Positions 47,633 through 59,900 of a DNA stretch of 64,000 nt are shown here, piece by piece. The notes below the pieces were generated by a model, which saw only the letters and a list, made by a program, of their open reading frames with translations, searched no databases and was not told the origin of the DNA. The translations under genes were made by a program, and so were the position numbers. Numbering within the stretch: the stretch's first letter is position 1; every line of letters begins with the position of its first letter. The stretch spans positions 1 to 64,000 of the forward strand of contig CAJJDP010000065.1 of the NCBI GenBank assembly GCA_905182995.1, read 5' to 3'. The DNA is from Paramecium octaurelia. Taxonomy: Eukaryota > Ciliophora > Oligohymenophorea > Peniculida > Parameciidae.

Positions 47633-47974
47633 TCAATAAATAAAACAGCAATTAGACTATTCGCTTAGTTCTGGTTGAAATTTAGTCTTGTTCTTTACTT
47701 TTTAACAGTTCAACATTTCATTATAATCTTCATCAACTTAATTGTCTTAATTATATTGTTCTTCTGACAGAATGTCCATGAAAGTTCTTGGTGTGGTCTA
47801 TTAACTAGCAAAGGCAATTTTATGAGATCCTCCTTTCATTATTTCATTCCCAGCCCAATCCAATCTTGGGAGTGCTTGGTTTATTTTCTATTAAGATGAT
47901 TTCAGTATAGGTTTTATGAGTAAGGTTTAAGAGTCTCTTGATTCATTAGTGTTGATCAATTCGGTTTAAGACAT
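47633..47974 (-). CDS. small protein with C-terminal CaaX-like box
   Basis: An intronless frame of 113 residues: MSQTELINTNESRDSQTLLI, then QALPRLDWAGNEIMKGGSHK, IAFASQQTTPRTFMDILSEE, an acidic stretch, and KTKFQPELSEQSNCCFIY at the end. The last four residues, CFIY, fit a prenylation box (C-a-a-X) and the preceding Cys could be palmitoylated, so membrane attachment is plausible. There is no enzymatic motif. Ciliates carry small prenylated regulators of unknown function; I cannot name a family. The gene is convergent with the Cache-type sensor. Confidence 0.6.
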
Positions 47975-48152
47975 TATCTTAAAAAGAAAAATAATGAATT
48001 TTATTATTAAGAATTTATTGATTTTCCCAAGAGTAAATTTAAGGTCTAATTCCAAATAACCCAGTCTCAAAATTCACAATTAGAATTGTAAAATGATTGA
48101 ATCTGACTTTGATTGCTATTATTGGACATTATGAGGAATAAATTAATTATAT

Positions 48153-49040
48153 ATGCTTAATTAAGAAAATTACAAAATATAACAATTTTTAGTACATCTC
48201 TTCAATGTTGATACTTCGTACTCTACATGCTTTCATTTAACTGAACCCATGCTTTATCAACTTTTCATTGAATAGGATCATCAAGAAAATCAAAGATAGG
48301 ATTTCACATCATTCGTTGAGTAGTACCAAATGATTTATAGAAAAGAGTTTAAGCCCATATCTGCTAGAACACATTTGAATTAATAAAGTTTAGACAATGT
48401 GAAACCCTTTACATATCCATCAAATTCTTATGTGTGGATCAAAGCAAAATAAAAAAAATTAAAATAACAACTAACAGAATAGGCATCAAGAGAAAAATCA
48501 ATATCGACCTAAAAATAATCAAGATCTAATTAACCGATTGTTTATGAAAGCTTATAACTAAATACACCTAAATAAATTAAGAATAATATGTTGATTCAAT
48601 CCCCAAAAATATTCAAAAAAGGATCGAATAGCATGACTTTTGAATTGAATTCAAGAAATAGAAACTAAGATAATGATTTAAAACAAAGTTTAAAAACTCC
48701 GCAATTTAAATAGACAAGAATCTCTGAATCCAAAAAAGTAAATTCAGTTGAAAGGTAGAAAGACTCACTGAAATTTGTGGGTAGGAGTAAGCTTACTAAA
48801 GAATCAATTCCATAATCTCATATTTAAAGACTTAGAAGCCTATCAGGAACTGAAAAATTGGCTGCTCATCAATTAATCATTGGAACCATTAATGAAATTA
48901 ATTAATTAGTACACAAAATGGAAGAACCAAAGTTAGATAGAATCCAATCAGAAGAGAGTCCTGGTGTATAAGTACCTACTAGGTTAGGGATTGTGCCAGC
49001 TAAATTGATCTCAATAGATGTTAAAAAATATAAACAATGA
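48153..49040 (+). CDS. basic Ser/Lys/Gln-rich protein of unknown function
   Basis: An intronless frame of 295 residues. It begins MLNQENYKIQQFLVHLFNVD and contains DFTSFVEQYQMIYRKEFKPI followed by a disordered basic region (SESKKVNSVERQKDSLKFVG, RSKLTKESIPQSHIQRLRSL). A helical segment, GTEKLAAHQLIIGTINEINQ, and an acidic-basic tail end the protein. No recognisable domain, signal peptide or membrane span. It diverges from the CaaX-like gene with 178 bp between starts. Confidence 0.65.
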
Positions 49041-49326
49041 AAAAAAAAATGAATTTATATTTGCATAATAGTTTAACATTTGGTTGTTTAACTTCTATTT
49101 TATTACAAAGCAACAGAAAATTTCATTAAATTCCTAAATTTTTTAAGAATTATGAAAATATTTATCCAATCATTCAAACTACCAACATTTCCTCTCTTAC
49201 TCACAAGTTTTAACAATATTACTTTCGTCATTGTGTTCCCACATTCACTTTTTATTTAAGTTACAGAATAATGGGTTCATTTAAGTTTCATTATTTATAT
49301 TTTAATTTGTTGATCTGTTAAATAAT

Positions 49327-50304
49327 ATGAGGAAATCACTGGCACAATGCTTGCATAAATCATCATTTTTAAGTCAAAGACAAACAAATCCAGATGTCAC
49401 TTAAGATAAGAAATTAGGAGTGAGATTTGCTACCTAATATTAATTGAGTGTTCCTGAAATCGTGACTAGCGATCCAAATTAATTAGAATTGATAAGAATA
49501 AAAGAAAAATACAAATGGAAATGTGAAGAACTTGATAGAACAAAGTAAGTAATGGAAGAAGAACATAAATCAATTGAAGAGAGGGCTAATGTACATTTGC
49601 GTTTATATTAAGAAATTAAATAAGGGAGAGAAAGAAATGAGGCTTCTGACAACACAAATTAAGGAGAAACTTAATATATTAGGAGAACAAGAATAGAATT
49701 TTAAGGAGAAAGTACTCTTACAAGAAGAGAAGATGAAGGAGAGGGAATAATAATTATTGATTAGCAAAAAATAATTAGAAGAATAACAAAACACATTAGA
49801 AATTGAAAAAAATAAATTGAAGATTAGAGAGAAATGCTTACAAGAGAAGGAATTTATGGTTGATTTAAAATTAAGAGAAGCTGAACAATATGTTGATAAG
49901 TTGAAACATCAATTACAAAGTGTGAATTAGAAGGAAAGTATATCTAATTATATTAATATTAAGATTACTATCATTAATAAATTGATAAATTGAATTCTGG
50001 ATTACAGACCATTATCTAGCATGAATTGTCAATAAAAAACATTGAATTTAATTTGAGCAAATAGGTTCAATAATTAAGAGAAGTAGAACAAAGTTTAATT
50101 GAATAATTGCAGAATTGTAAACAATAAGAGGAAGTATTTGATTAAAGAGATTTAAACATTTAAGTGAGCGAATAATTAATCAAACGGAAATTGGAATGGG
50201 ATAACAAGCAAATTCAATCAGCCAAATTATCTAAGATAAACACTGAAAATTCTAGAATGGAGATCTCTAATTTTGCTCATTCTGCTTTTTCGCAAAAATA
50301 CTGA
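49327..50304 (+). CDS. coiled-coil protein of unknown function
   Basis: Introns of 22 and 26 nt, both ending in AAG, leave 309 residues. It begins MRKSLAQCLHKSSFLSQRQT and, after residue 55, is a continuous coiled coil (KEMRLLTTQIKEKLNILGEQ; QLEEQQNTLEIEKNKLKIRE; LKHQLQSVNQKE). The C-terminus is SNFAHSAFSQKY. The N-terminal 20 residues are basic and lack acidic residues, which would also be compatible with a mitochondrial presequence, but this is weak. No further motif. Confidence 0.65.
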
Positions 50305-50443
50305 AAACTATTAAAATTACTATAATAAATCACAATTTATAAGAAGTACTTAACAACCAATTCCTAAATTATTACTTATATTTATATATATCTGATTTCC
50401 TAAGTGGAATCTATCATAATGTTAAATCAATTATATATTAAGT

Positions 50444-51029
50444 TCAACATATATCATACTATTTTATTCCAACTTCTGTTTGACATGATGAACATCTATG
50501 AATTTTGTCTTGGCAATCAGGCATGACACAAGGAACCCAACAACATAATATTCTTTTGAGCATTAAATAATTTTATACCCAGTACATAGAAATAATAAGC
50601 ATGAAACCATGTAGGTTCCTGCTCCAATCTCAGTTGTTACATTTGTAATGCCTTAGGTTTTGCAGACTGGACATATAATTTAAATAGGATACGGTGCACC
50701 ATTCGCATTAAATGATGGAGGAGCATTAAATTGGCTGAATAATTATTAATAGTACTTTCCAATCACTGTCTATAAGTAAGGCGTTCCAACTTGAACTGGT
50801 TGAGCATAAACATTGCTAACAATAGGCTTAAAAGGTATACAAATTGACTTACCTGTCCATAAGTAACTTGCTAAGGCTATTGTCCATATTATTAATTTTG
50901 CTAAGAGTAATTCGGCTATTGATTAGGGATGAATTGTTGCTGGGGGTACTATTATTGTGTCGTTGTGACTTCGAATGATTGTGTAGTAGCAGCCCAATTT
51001 TAGGTTTGATTTGGATCAGATTATTACAT
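50444..51029 (-). CDS. LITAF-domain protein (SIMPLE family)
   Basis: Two 26-nt introns leave 177 residues. The N-terminal half is Gln/Pro/Tyr rich (FIPNQQPNYSQQNQQYGQQP) like the PY-rich tail of LITAF. The LITAF domain follows: ICPVCKTQGITNVTTEIGAG, then the membrane-inserted hydrophobic stretch TYMVSCLLFLCTG joined across the second intron to ILCCWVPCVMPDC, and DKIHRCSSCQTEVG. The CxxC knuckles on both sides of the hydrophobic helix bind one zinc and anchor the protein on the cytosolic face of late endosomes or lysosomes. The second intron ends in AAG and splits the hydrophobic segment; its removal is required to align both knuckles. Confidence 0.88.
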
Positions 51030-51060
51030 TTTTAATTTATTCTATAAAATTTAAATTAAA

Positions 51061-52007
51061 TCACTAACAAGTGAGTAATTCTAATGTCATGTCGTAACCC
51101 ATGTAATTGGCATGATCAGATACAGATAAGTCGACTAGATTAGCGTTTGAGCAACTGTCATCTTCTTTGAGACTGTCATTACATAATTAAACTCTAAAAA
51201 TCTATTAATTTATTACTTCTTGTGAATAACCAACAAGTAGTCCTTATAATAAGCTTCTTGATTCACATGATGGAATCCTTAAATGAGAGCTGGAAGATGA
51301 GGGACTGGATCATGATTATGAGTGACTCTAAATTTAGGTCCTGGGAATAGTTGTTAGTTAACGTAAGTAAAGAAGTTCTTGTCACCAACTCTTGGGGATC
51401 CAAAAGTATAGAATTTGCTAATAGTAAATCCTCTCTGACATAAATGTAAAATAATACAGTTGCCAAATAAACCAGAGCGTGGTGAGCCAAAGCTCCTCCC
51501 AAACTATGGCCTGTAATGGTTATCTTGGCGAGGGGATACTTCTTGGTTAATGATTTCAAAGTGTTCAAAACTTAATCTTAAATTCCAAGGAAAGAATAAT
51601 AGAAACCTCTAGAATGATATAAATACATTTTCAAAATACCTATGAACTTAACAATTGTTGGGACAATAAGGATAATCTGTCTTGATGAAGTCAATATCCT
51701 CAATCCAATTAGTGATACTCCATGGTAAGGTTCCTCGGAAAACTAAATAGATTTCGTCAGTTTCAGGATGATATGCACCGTATCCTGCATTCTCATTTGT
51801 TGCATTAACGAAGATCGTGACGTCAGTGATTGGTTTGAGTTCTTTGCATGGTTTCCCGCAGTTCCAATTCCTTATGTGTTGTTCGCTGCAATAACTTGCT
51901 GATGTTAAGTAAAACAAGTGTTTTGCAAACGGTTCGTCAAATGTGTTATACTCTACTGTCTAATATGACAGTACGATAACAAGACTTATCAGAAGGATTT
52001 TCTTCAT
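51061..52007 (-). CDS. secreted class 3 lipase
   Basis: Introns of 31, 23 and 29 nt leave 287 residues. A signal peptide (MKKILLISLVIVLSYQTVEY) begins at 52007. The alpha/beta-hydrolase fold shows the oxyanion strand IYLVFRGT, the nucleophile elbow ITGHSLGGAL (Ser), then FYTFGSPRVGDKNFF and RVTHNHDPVPHLP (Asp) and FHHVNQEAYY (His). Six Cys, including CSEQH...CGKPCKE near the N-terminus and CNDS...CSN and a terminal Cys, suggest disulfides. Class 3 lipases hydrolyse triacylglycerols; in ciliates such enzymes go to food vacuoles or are released. The catalytic triad is complete. Confidence 0.93.
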
Positions 52008-52093
52008 GACGTAATTTTATAATATAGAAAATAATCGAACTCATAATAACTAAATATCCTTAATATTTATAATTAAATCGTAATATTTATAAA

Positions 52094-52390
52094 GATGACG
52101 ATTTGTGAAATTCATCATAAAATGTTTATATTACCTATGATATTTCGTATGAATATCCCTTATTTGATTTAGAATCACTTTTCGTTCATTCTCCGAGAAT
52201 TTCCATTTTATCAAAAGAGTTCACCCCTACTTCTCAGGTAGAATGTCTAGAAAATTTGGAAAAGATTTAAAACGAATATTTTTGAATTTTCTATTTTTAG
52301 ACCTAAAATATCTCACAGCTATCATAAATATTTTGAGAGTATTTTACTCAGAGTCAGAAGAGAAATGCTAGATATCTTGACTTTTGTCAT
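52094..52390 (+). pseudogene. coding-like remnant, possible small or dead gene
   Basis: One plus-strand frame at about 52130-52290 reads YDISYEYPLFDLESLFVHSP then RISILSKEFTPTSQVECLEN and stops at TGA after NEYF; coding-like text continues in the same frame after that stop with another TGA. There is no in-frame ATG. An overlapping frame with ATG at 52094 is open for 99 codons but has less natural composition. A small gene whose first exon I could not find, or a decaying gene copy, would both explain this. Confidence 0.3.
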
Positions 52391-52435
52391 TTGAAATCTT
52401 GTAATATAAAATGAAAATAAGTAGTAATTTAATCA

Positions 52436-53891
52436 TCATATAACAGCTTATTCTAGGTAATCAGCAAATTCATATTTCAATAGCTTTTATGGATCATCGT
52501 ATTCTGAAAAGCGTTGAATTTTCAAGTATTGCATATTCAATTCTCTAACATCTTTGACATTTTTGAATTGCATCAAGTATTATAGTAAAGATTTCAATTC
52601 CTACATTTAAATAGATATATACTTCGTCCTATTTATTATCAATATATGGAATAATGGGCACTCCATTTTATAATTAATACAAATAGGAATGAGGTGCATT
52701 ATCGATTAACAGCATGTCGCTTAATTATCTTGTTTTAAAAATGCGTAGATCTTTGATAAAATGTCCATCCTCAGTTGGAATACAATGCTCTCTATAAAAT
52801 CTATGGGATATTAATTTTTTATCAGGATCCAAGTAATCAATAACTGCATTCGCATAATAAGATTGCGAGGCAGTAAATACTATCAATTCAAAATGCCTAC
52901 TTAATTATTATAATAAATGAGAAGTATATGGTCTGACATTTAAGGAAGCCTAAAAAATAAGGAACTTGATACTTCCATAGTTTCACCGTCATGATTAATA
53001 TTTAATAATATATCTCCAGGAACTGAAATACTAGAATTACAATGCACAAGAGTTTCATCTAGATCAAATAGTAAGGTTTTCTTATTGACAGACGGCAGAA
53101 TTATACTCTACTTCACGGGGGGAGCTTTAATTTTCTTCCCAATAATGATACCCTTAGCTTAAATAATGATACAATACTTGCATATTGTGAATGAGATGTT
53201 CTTTGGCAGGATTGGACCCCTTTTGTTTAAATGCTTTGATAATAGAGGAAATGTAATATATTTTAGGCAGATTGTTTGTATTATTATCCATAGAAACTCT
53301 GGTAGTTACATTCTCTTTTTGATCCTAGGCCTTATTGTTTCGTTATGTAATTGCATTGTCCAAATAAGAGGTTGGAATGCTGCTTTGCTATTTTTTGCAT
53401 GAGTTGAAATCTAGTTCCTTTGGACTTTGAATAGATATAGCAGGTAATTCATTGGAGGAGTTGAACAATGGTTTTTTTGTAAAATTCAAAGAGCTCGTAA
53501 CTGTTTAGGCATTGTCGAATCGTTCGGTTGGTATTGGTTAATTATAGATGGGAGTTTTAGAAAACAACTATGTACTTTTTGTGAATACTCTTTGGTTTTA
53601 CTCCTCCATGTTTAAGTACATGTAGTTCTTAGACGTTGGTTCTCTTTTTGAATTATTTTGATTATTATTATCATTTTTGATTGCAGGTCTCGAAAAGAGA
53701 TTCTCTTGAGTTGGAGTTAATGAAAACATTCGGGCTGTAGTGTTTTCCTTATTTTCCTTATTCTTTAATCCAAAAGTGGTTTTGGCTTGGAACTCTGGAC
53801 TATTGAGTCTTCCTGCTAGATTTAGAAATGATTTTTGTTCAAGTGAGCTGACTAATGACGTTTCTCTGGTGGAACTATTCTTACGAAGCAT
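52436..53891 (-). CDS. SCP/NIF-type (FCP1 homology) protein phosphatase
   Basis: Introns of 25, 23 and 22 nt leave 461 residues. A Ser/Thr/Asn-rich N-terminal region of about 225 residues (MLRKNSSTRETSLVSSLEQK) precedes the FCP1 homology domain: KTLLFDLDETLVHC with the catalytic DLDET, then NVRPYTSHLL, HFELIVFTASQSYYANAVID, LDPDKKLISHRFYREHC, FIKDLRIF, MLLIDNAPHSYLYQLQNGVP and a DNKQDE end. SCP-type enzymes dephosphorylate Ser residues such as Ser5 of the RNA polymerase II tail and other substrates. The first intron ends in AAG. All DxDxT-family motifs are intact, so activity is likely. Confidence 0.92.
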
Positions 53892-53943
53892 TAAAGAATA
53901 AAAACTCGTTAATATTTAATTAATATAATATTTTATTTATAAA

Positions 53944-55122
53944 ATGAGAGTAACACAACCTGTGGGTATTGTATAAATGACAAATATTGCAATCATTAAA
54001 TATCGTACTAACAACAATCAAAAATTCGAAATAGCTTGCTATAAAAATAAGGCTATAAATTGGAGGAATGGAGTTGAGAAGGATTTAAAGTATACTATCA
54101 CCAAATAATTTAGTGAAGTACTCTAAGTCTATGAGGTGTTCACAAATGCTACAAAAGGAGATGTCGCATCAGGAAAAGAGTTATAACAATGCTTTTAAAC
54201 AGATGATAAGGATCAAATCATTAAAATAATCTTAGGAAAGGGAGACCTTCAAGTAGGAGATAAAGAAAGAGAAGCCTAATTGGAGCATTATTATAGGGAC
54301 ATAGTCAAATTCATACAGGAAAAATGCATCCATGCCATTTCGGGTAGCCAACTTACATAATAATCAATTGAGTAAGCAATTTCGAAGGTGTAATTTGTGG
54401 TCAAGACGGATAAATCTGTTAAATTATAGGCTTTGCAATGCATTAAAAAACTTAAGGAGAGCTTTTTCATTAAAAGAGCTCCAATGAAAGTATCCATCTC
54501 ATTTATTGATGAATAAATGGAATTGGTGCATATGATGTTAGAGGAACTAGGACTCTAGGATATTGATCAATAGAATAATAAATTCATTTTTTTCATTGAT
54601 CCTAAATTATTTAGAACTTTGTCTAATAAAATTAATGAAAATAAATTTAAAAGCACTTTGGAAGTAATTGAACCAGCAATTAAATAATAAATTGATGGAA
54701 TTGATAACATAGCCCAAGTCAAGTTGTAAATGAGATTACAAAAATTGTAAATCTCTGACTCAGAGGAATCTGACGACGAATAGTATTAAAAGTACAAACA
54801 GAAAGGCCTTAAAAAATAGAAACATCAAAAAAAGCAACAAATTCAATAATAGTAACAAATGAAAAAGTAAGTTGAAGAAGATGAGTAGAATCAATTAAAA
54901 TAAATTTAATAGTAATCACAAAAAGATAATGCAATAAGTGATATGAGTAAGCAATTTAAGTGTACTTAATGTTTGATCTCGTTTGATACTAATCAAGAAT
55001 TTAGATAACATTATAAAACAGATTGGCATCTCCATAATACCAAATTAAAATAAAGTGGAAAGATATGTTTATCATATGAGGAGTTCTTAGATGGTTAAAT
55101 CCAATTTAAGATGCTCAAATGA
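53944..55122 (+). CDS. SBDS: ribosome maturation factor SBDS with C-terminal C2H2 zinc finger
   Basis: An intronless frame of 392 residues, longer than the usual 250. The N-terminal FYSH domain (IVQMTNIAIIKYRTNNNQKF; WRNGVEKDLKYTI; NATKGDVASGKELQQCFQTD) and the central helices (IVKFIQEKCIHAISGSQLT) and third domain (PMKVSISFIDEQMELVHMML) match SBDS. After residue 265 there is an acidic, Gln/Lys-rich linker and a C2H2 finger, FKCTQCLISFDTNQEFRQHY ending in DWHLHNTK. SBDS works with the GTPase EFL1 to release eIF6 from 60S subunits. A zinc-finger extension of this kind is known in some protist SBDS proteins. Its start lies 52 bp from the divergent phosphatase gene. Confidence 0.95.
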
Positions 55123-55199
55123 GATTAGCAAGTTAATTAATTATATAATATTTTTAATATCTATCTCAATATTTTTACAATTATTATTATTATAATACA

Positions 55200-56725
55200 A
55201 TGGTTCTTGAAATTGATGTAAAAATCCTAAAAAGTAAGGAAACTCTGCTTGAAATACTTCCTAAATTATATGAAGTTCTCCAATCAGGAAGGACCTTAAC
55301 AATTTCTTGGCCTAAAAATCAAAAAGACATCTATTGGGAACATTTCAAAGAAAATCAAAAGATCAAGAATTCAACTCAATATCAGATTCTTCTTAATTTA
55401 GTAGATGCAACATTACCCTATCCAGATCTATAAAGCAAGATGTAATCACAATATTTCTCTGTTTAGAATTGTAACTCTTGCCTTATATCATGTGGAGCAA
55501 AAACAATGTCTTGAAGTTTTGAAGCATATCAAGAGACTATCTCAAATGAAAATACCTTAATCTCTTAGACAACAATACCTATTTGCATTGAAATATTTAA
55601 AATAGAATGTTAATGAGATCCAAGAAATTGAATAAGTATAAATAATTATTGAAATATTGCTCTACGAAAATTAAATATCCAAAGAGGAACTCAAGCAATT
55701 CTATGTATTGTTTATTTATTAAATATTCTAAGGAGCAAAAGAAAATAGATATTGAAAAAAATGATTAAGTAAATATTTGGTATGTTGAGCAAATTTGGAA
55801 TTATGAAAAGAATAATTTTAAATTATTAGATATATTGTTTCAATACTACTCTAATTAAAACAATCATCAAAAGGCAGAATAGATATTTATATCCTTCGCC
55901 AATTTATAGTACCGATAGCAAATTGGATTGGATTAAATATAAGGCGAATTTGAGTAATGTAAAAAGGAGTACGAATAAAATATAATTGAAATTGATACTT
56001 TGTCTACTATTTTTGAAGATAAAAATCCCACTGATGAATCCTTACAATAGCAATCCCTATTCTCTATTACGAGACTGATTGAACTGAAATAAAAAGTGGG
56101 CTGTCCAATAATTGACATGATCTATTTATATTAAAAATAGGCATAGATTCAGAAATCAAGGTCTGATTTAGATTTAGCCATCAAAACACTTATGCATTGT
56201 TTAGAATTAATTAAAGCTGAAAAACTAATTAATTATAATTCCAGAATCATTTTATTAGAATCTCTGTGTTATGATCAACTTGGAGATTATTAGAGAATTA
56301 AGAATTTGCTATAGGAGGCTCTCCAATCCTTTTAGGACTCGAATATTTTAAAAGAAGAGATTAAAGATAAATGTGATCCGAAAAAATTAATTTACACCAA
56401 AATGTACTTAGCCAGCACATATTATAAATTAAAAAACTTAGACAAATCTCTGGAAGTCTTTTATTAGGTGTTAAAGATATAATTACATGTAATTTTAATT
56501 GTTTTATGATAGGAAGACTATGAAAGTCATCTGATTGGTTCTACCTAAAATAATATAGCTTCAATTTTATTAAATTAAGGAAAGTTTTTAGAAGCGAAAG
56601 AAATGTGTGAATAGGCTATTGAAAACATAGGTAAAAGGTTCACAGACTCGGATCCTGTAATGAAGAAAGTTAAGCAGCTCAAGGAGAAAATAGATGTCTC
56701 AGTATCTTCACAAAAAACTTAATGA
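55200..56725 (+). CDS. TPR-like helical repeat protein of unknown function
   Basis: Introns of 25, 28 and 24 nt leave 482 residues. The whole protein is alpha-helical. TPR-like pairs are seen toward the C-terminus: MYLASTYYKLKNLDKSLEVF and STQNNIASILLNQGKFLEAK with EMCEQAIENIGKR. An earlier segment, CLELIKAEKLINYNSRIILL, and SLCYDQLGDYQRIKNLLQEA also fit. The N-terminal part is YWEHFKENQKIKNSTQYQIL. TPR proteins are protein-binding scaffolds; the partner is unknown. The gene starts 77 bp after SBDS on the same strand. Confidence 0.7.
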
Positions 56726-56976
56726 ATGATACTATATTGATGTTAATTTTATTTGTTGTTTAACATAATTAATTAACGAAAATTTATGTTATTTTTATGA
56801 TGCCAACCAACTCATATTTTAAATTAGATTTTAGTTATTTCATTATGTTCAATAAAAAATATTGAATATCTCAAAAATATTAAAACAAATTTGAATTATA
56901 TAATTCATATTTTAAATTACTATATCTGCTCAATCAATTACTCAATTGAAAATATAATTAATTAATTAAAGTGTGA
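56726..56976. other. short intergenic region, no gene seen
   Basis: About 250 bp of very AT-rich sequence between two plus-strand genes; probably the 3' end of one and the promoter of the next. Confidence 0.35.
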
Positions 56977-59900
56977 ATGGAATTAATAATCAACTAAATT
57001 ACTCTATTCGTTCAAGGCTCTCTAATTATAGAATAATTCATTTGGAATTTGCCTTTGATGATATATTTCACTTTGGGAGTCATGAATGAACTACAAAATA
57101 TCGCCTATATTAATATATTGTCTACTAAAAAGCTATTCAGTACAGCATCTGAAATGGAGTTAATTACAATATTATCTAGACCGAATACATTAATACAAAA
57201 TTCAACCCTACTATCTTATATTCCCTTGGTATTTTTATGTATACTCGTTCTTTGTTGCATTTGCTTCATTTTAATTGTGAAAAGTAGATCATAAAATTTA
57301 GTCATTGATTTATAAGTAGCCTTTAACACTAATATTTATATAAAGGTACTTTTTATATTTGTAATTGTCTCAATCAATATAATCAAATACGCATTTGGAT
57401 ACATATTGTTGGACATATGTTTTTAGACGATCAAACAAAACATTAATGATATTGTGCAAGTGTCCTTAAATTTAGTAGCCATTTTAGGCATATTTACATT
57501 AATTGTCTTCTTTACCAATATGTTTTCATATAATTGGGCCTTGGACTTTCAAAGAGAACACTTGATGATCAATGAATCCAATCTAACTTATTGTCGGATT
57601 GCAATCAAATTTCTATAACTATCCTTCATGTTATATATTCAAGATGACAAATTGTTTTTAATTACATCATTACTCCTACCGATAATATCATCAATAATAT
57701 AAATATATTAAATGTAAAAACAAAAACAATTAATCTATGGACATTATTATAGAGTAATTTTAGCTATTAATCTCATAGAAATAACAGTGAGTTTGCAATA
57801 CCTACTGCACGAACTATTTCCTTAACATAAATTTTAAGAAATTTGGATGCTTTTGCTTATTTTACCATTTTGTTATTTCCAAAATTAAATTAAAATGGAT
57901 ATATAAAAACATTTTATAAATTTCTCGAATTCCAGTATTGAAGACTGCAATTTAGTTCTATTTTAAATCATATACAATATCACCAGATAGAAGAACAGTT
58001 TTAATTAGCAGATAATTTATCTGATGTTTCTCTAAAAACATACTAAAGAGTGTTACGATATAGATTGTACATGTAAAAAACGACTTGTATCCAAGAATTT
58101 TTAGTAAATCTCTCATGAAATCTACTTTAAGGAACTGTTATCTCAATATGAAAGATAGATTTCAACGATGTCATTTAATTGCACTTCAGATCAACTAGTC
58201 TTTAGTTATTTATAACTGTTATTTTTTTAGAAGCAATATCTTCTTGTCTACCAGTACTTTCAAATCATATTTCAAAAATCTAATAGAGTAAATTTCCAAA
58301 ATTAAATTTTAATGTCCAACAATTACACCATCAACAAAAAAGTATTCAAAATTGGTTAGTTACATAAAATCATAGTATTAAAAGTGGCTTAAGATTTGAT
58401 GAGATTAGACATTGCATAACAATTACAAAATTAAAAGAATACTTCATTGAGTGAATCACAAAAAAATCATACTGCAATTAAAGAATTTTTGCAACAAGAA
58501 AGTCAAAGCTTTTAAATTAGAAAAATTCTAAATCAAATAGTATAATATAAAATCAGCTATTTGGAGAAAGTAAACTCTAACATGACCAAGCAAAACCTAG
58601 AGAAACTAGCTTATTAGTCAATCCATAATCAGATAGTCGGTTTACAAAAATTAAAAGTTTGCTTCAAATAAACATCAGGTATTAAATCTACTTATTCAAT
58701 AGATTAGAAATAACAAAATATTTTAATGTTCTACTATATGGAAATTTTAAATGATATGATTTCTTCCTCAAATCAAAATACATCCAATAATTATAATGAT
58801 GAAATCAATTATAAATTCAGTAATGCATTTTTGTCTAATGAATTTTCCAGTATGTTAATTTAAATAAACAACAAGGAAAACATTAAAATTCTCAAATGCA
58901 AATATAATTAATTAGACAGATTTGATAAATTAGAAGTTTTTAACTTTTAAGATATGATACCAAATTATATCTAGCTTTCTCATATGAGATTGATTGAAAA
59001 TTTTATTGCAGGACAGCAAAATAAATTCTATCAATAAATTAATGAATCTTACATTTAAGTATCTTGTTGTTTGTGTAGGAAGATAGATTTGTTAATGGAT
59101 TTGAGTTAATTAAATCTAACTTCTATTGAAATGGTAGTTTTTTTCAGAAAAAAAAAGGATAATTCCTATACTATTTTCCTTGATGATACAAAAAGAATCA
59201 TTAATATTGATGATGAACTCTTTAGTGATGTATTAAAAATTGATGGTGTTTTCTCTCAATACTTTATAGGTTTGGATGCGAAACTCATTTTTGAGAATAT
59301 TGAATAGTTAAAATAGGATTAAATTTACAGTTAATAAACCTTTTATTTTGTAGACCCAAATAAAGTACATTCATCTTATTTTACCAAACAATAGCCAATT
59401 AAGGTTCAATCCTTGTGGAATTATTAGTCATCTTTGATATGCTATCAGTGTGAGTTATAGATTTCTTAAAAAGGAAATGAGTTTGGTTCATTTTATTATG
59501 AACTTATAATAAAAAATCCAAAACGCAGTTACAATAATGGAGATACTTATATTTCTTAATTTAAGCAATCCGAAAATATCATTACTATTACACCTGTAGA
59601 TGAATCAATTATAGTGGATAAACCACTTCTGCTAGATGAGAGTTTGCACGATGAAAAGTTATATAGTCAATAGTTCATATAGAAATCTGAATTAGCATAT
59701 TAAAATTTGATGTAATCAGATATTTAATAGGATGAATAACTGGTGATGATGAAAAATAATGATGAAGAGTAAAATATAAGTTAGGAACTGGATATTAATA
59801 CAACTAAGAAAAAACAAAAAAATTAGAAGTTAAAAACTGAAGGCGTATCTTCGCAATAATCTGCTATTTCGGCTATGCAAAAATCCATTTATTATCGATA

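Noticed and set aside
51263..51917. Two separate lipase-like frames
   Set aside because: They are exons of one lipase gene joined by short introns.
57049..57294. Stand-alone small membrane protein
   Set aside because: With TAA/TAG read as Gln it continues directly into the second TmcB-like protein.
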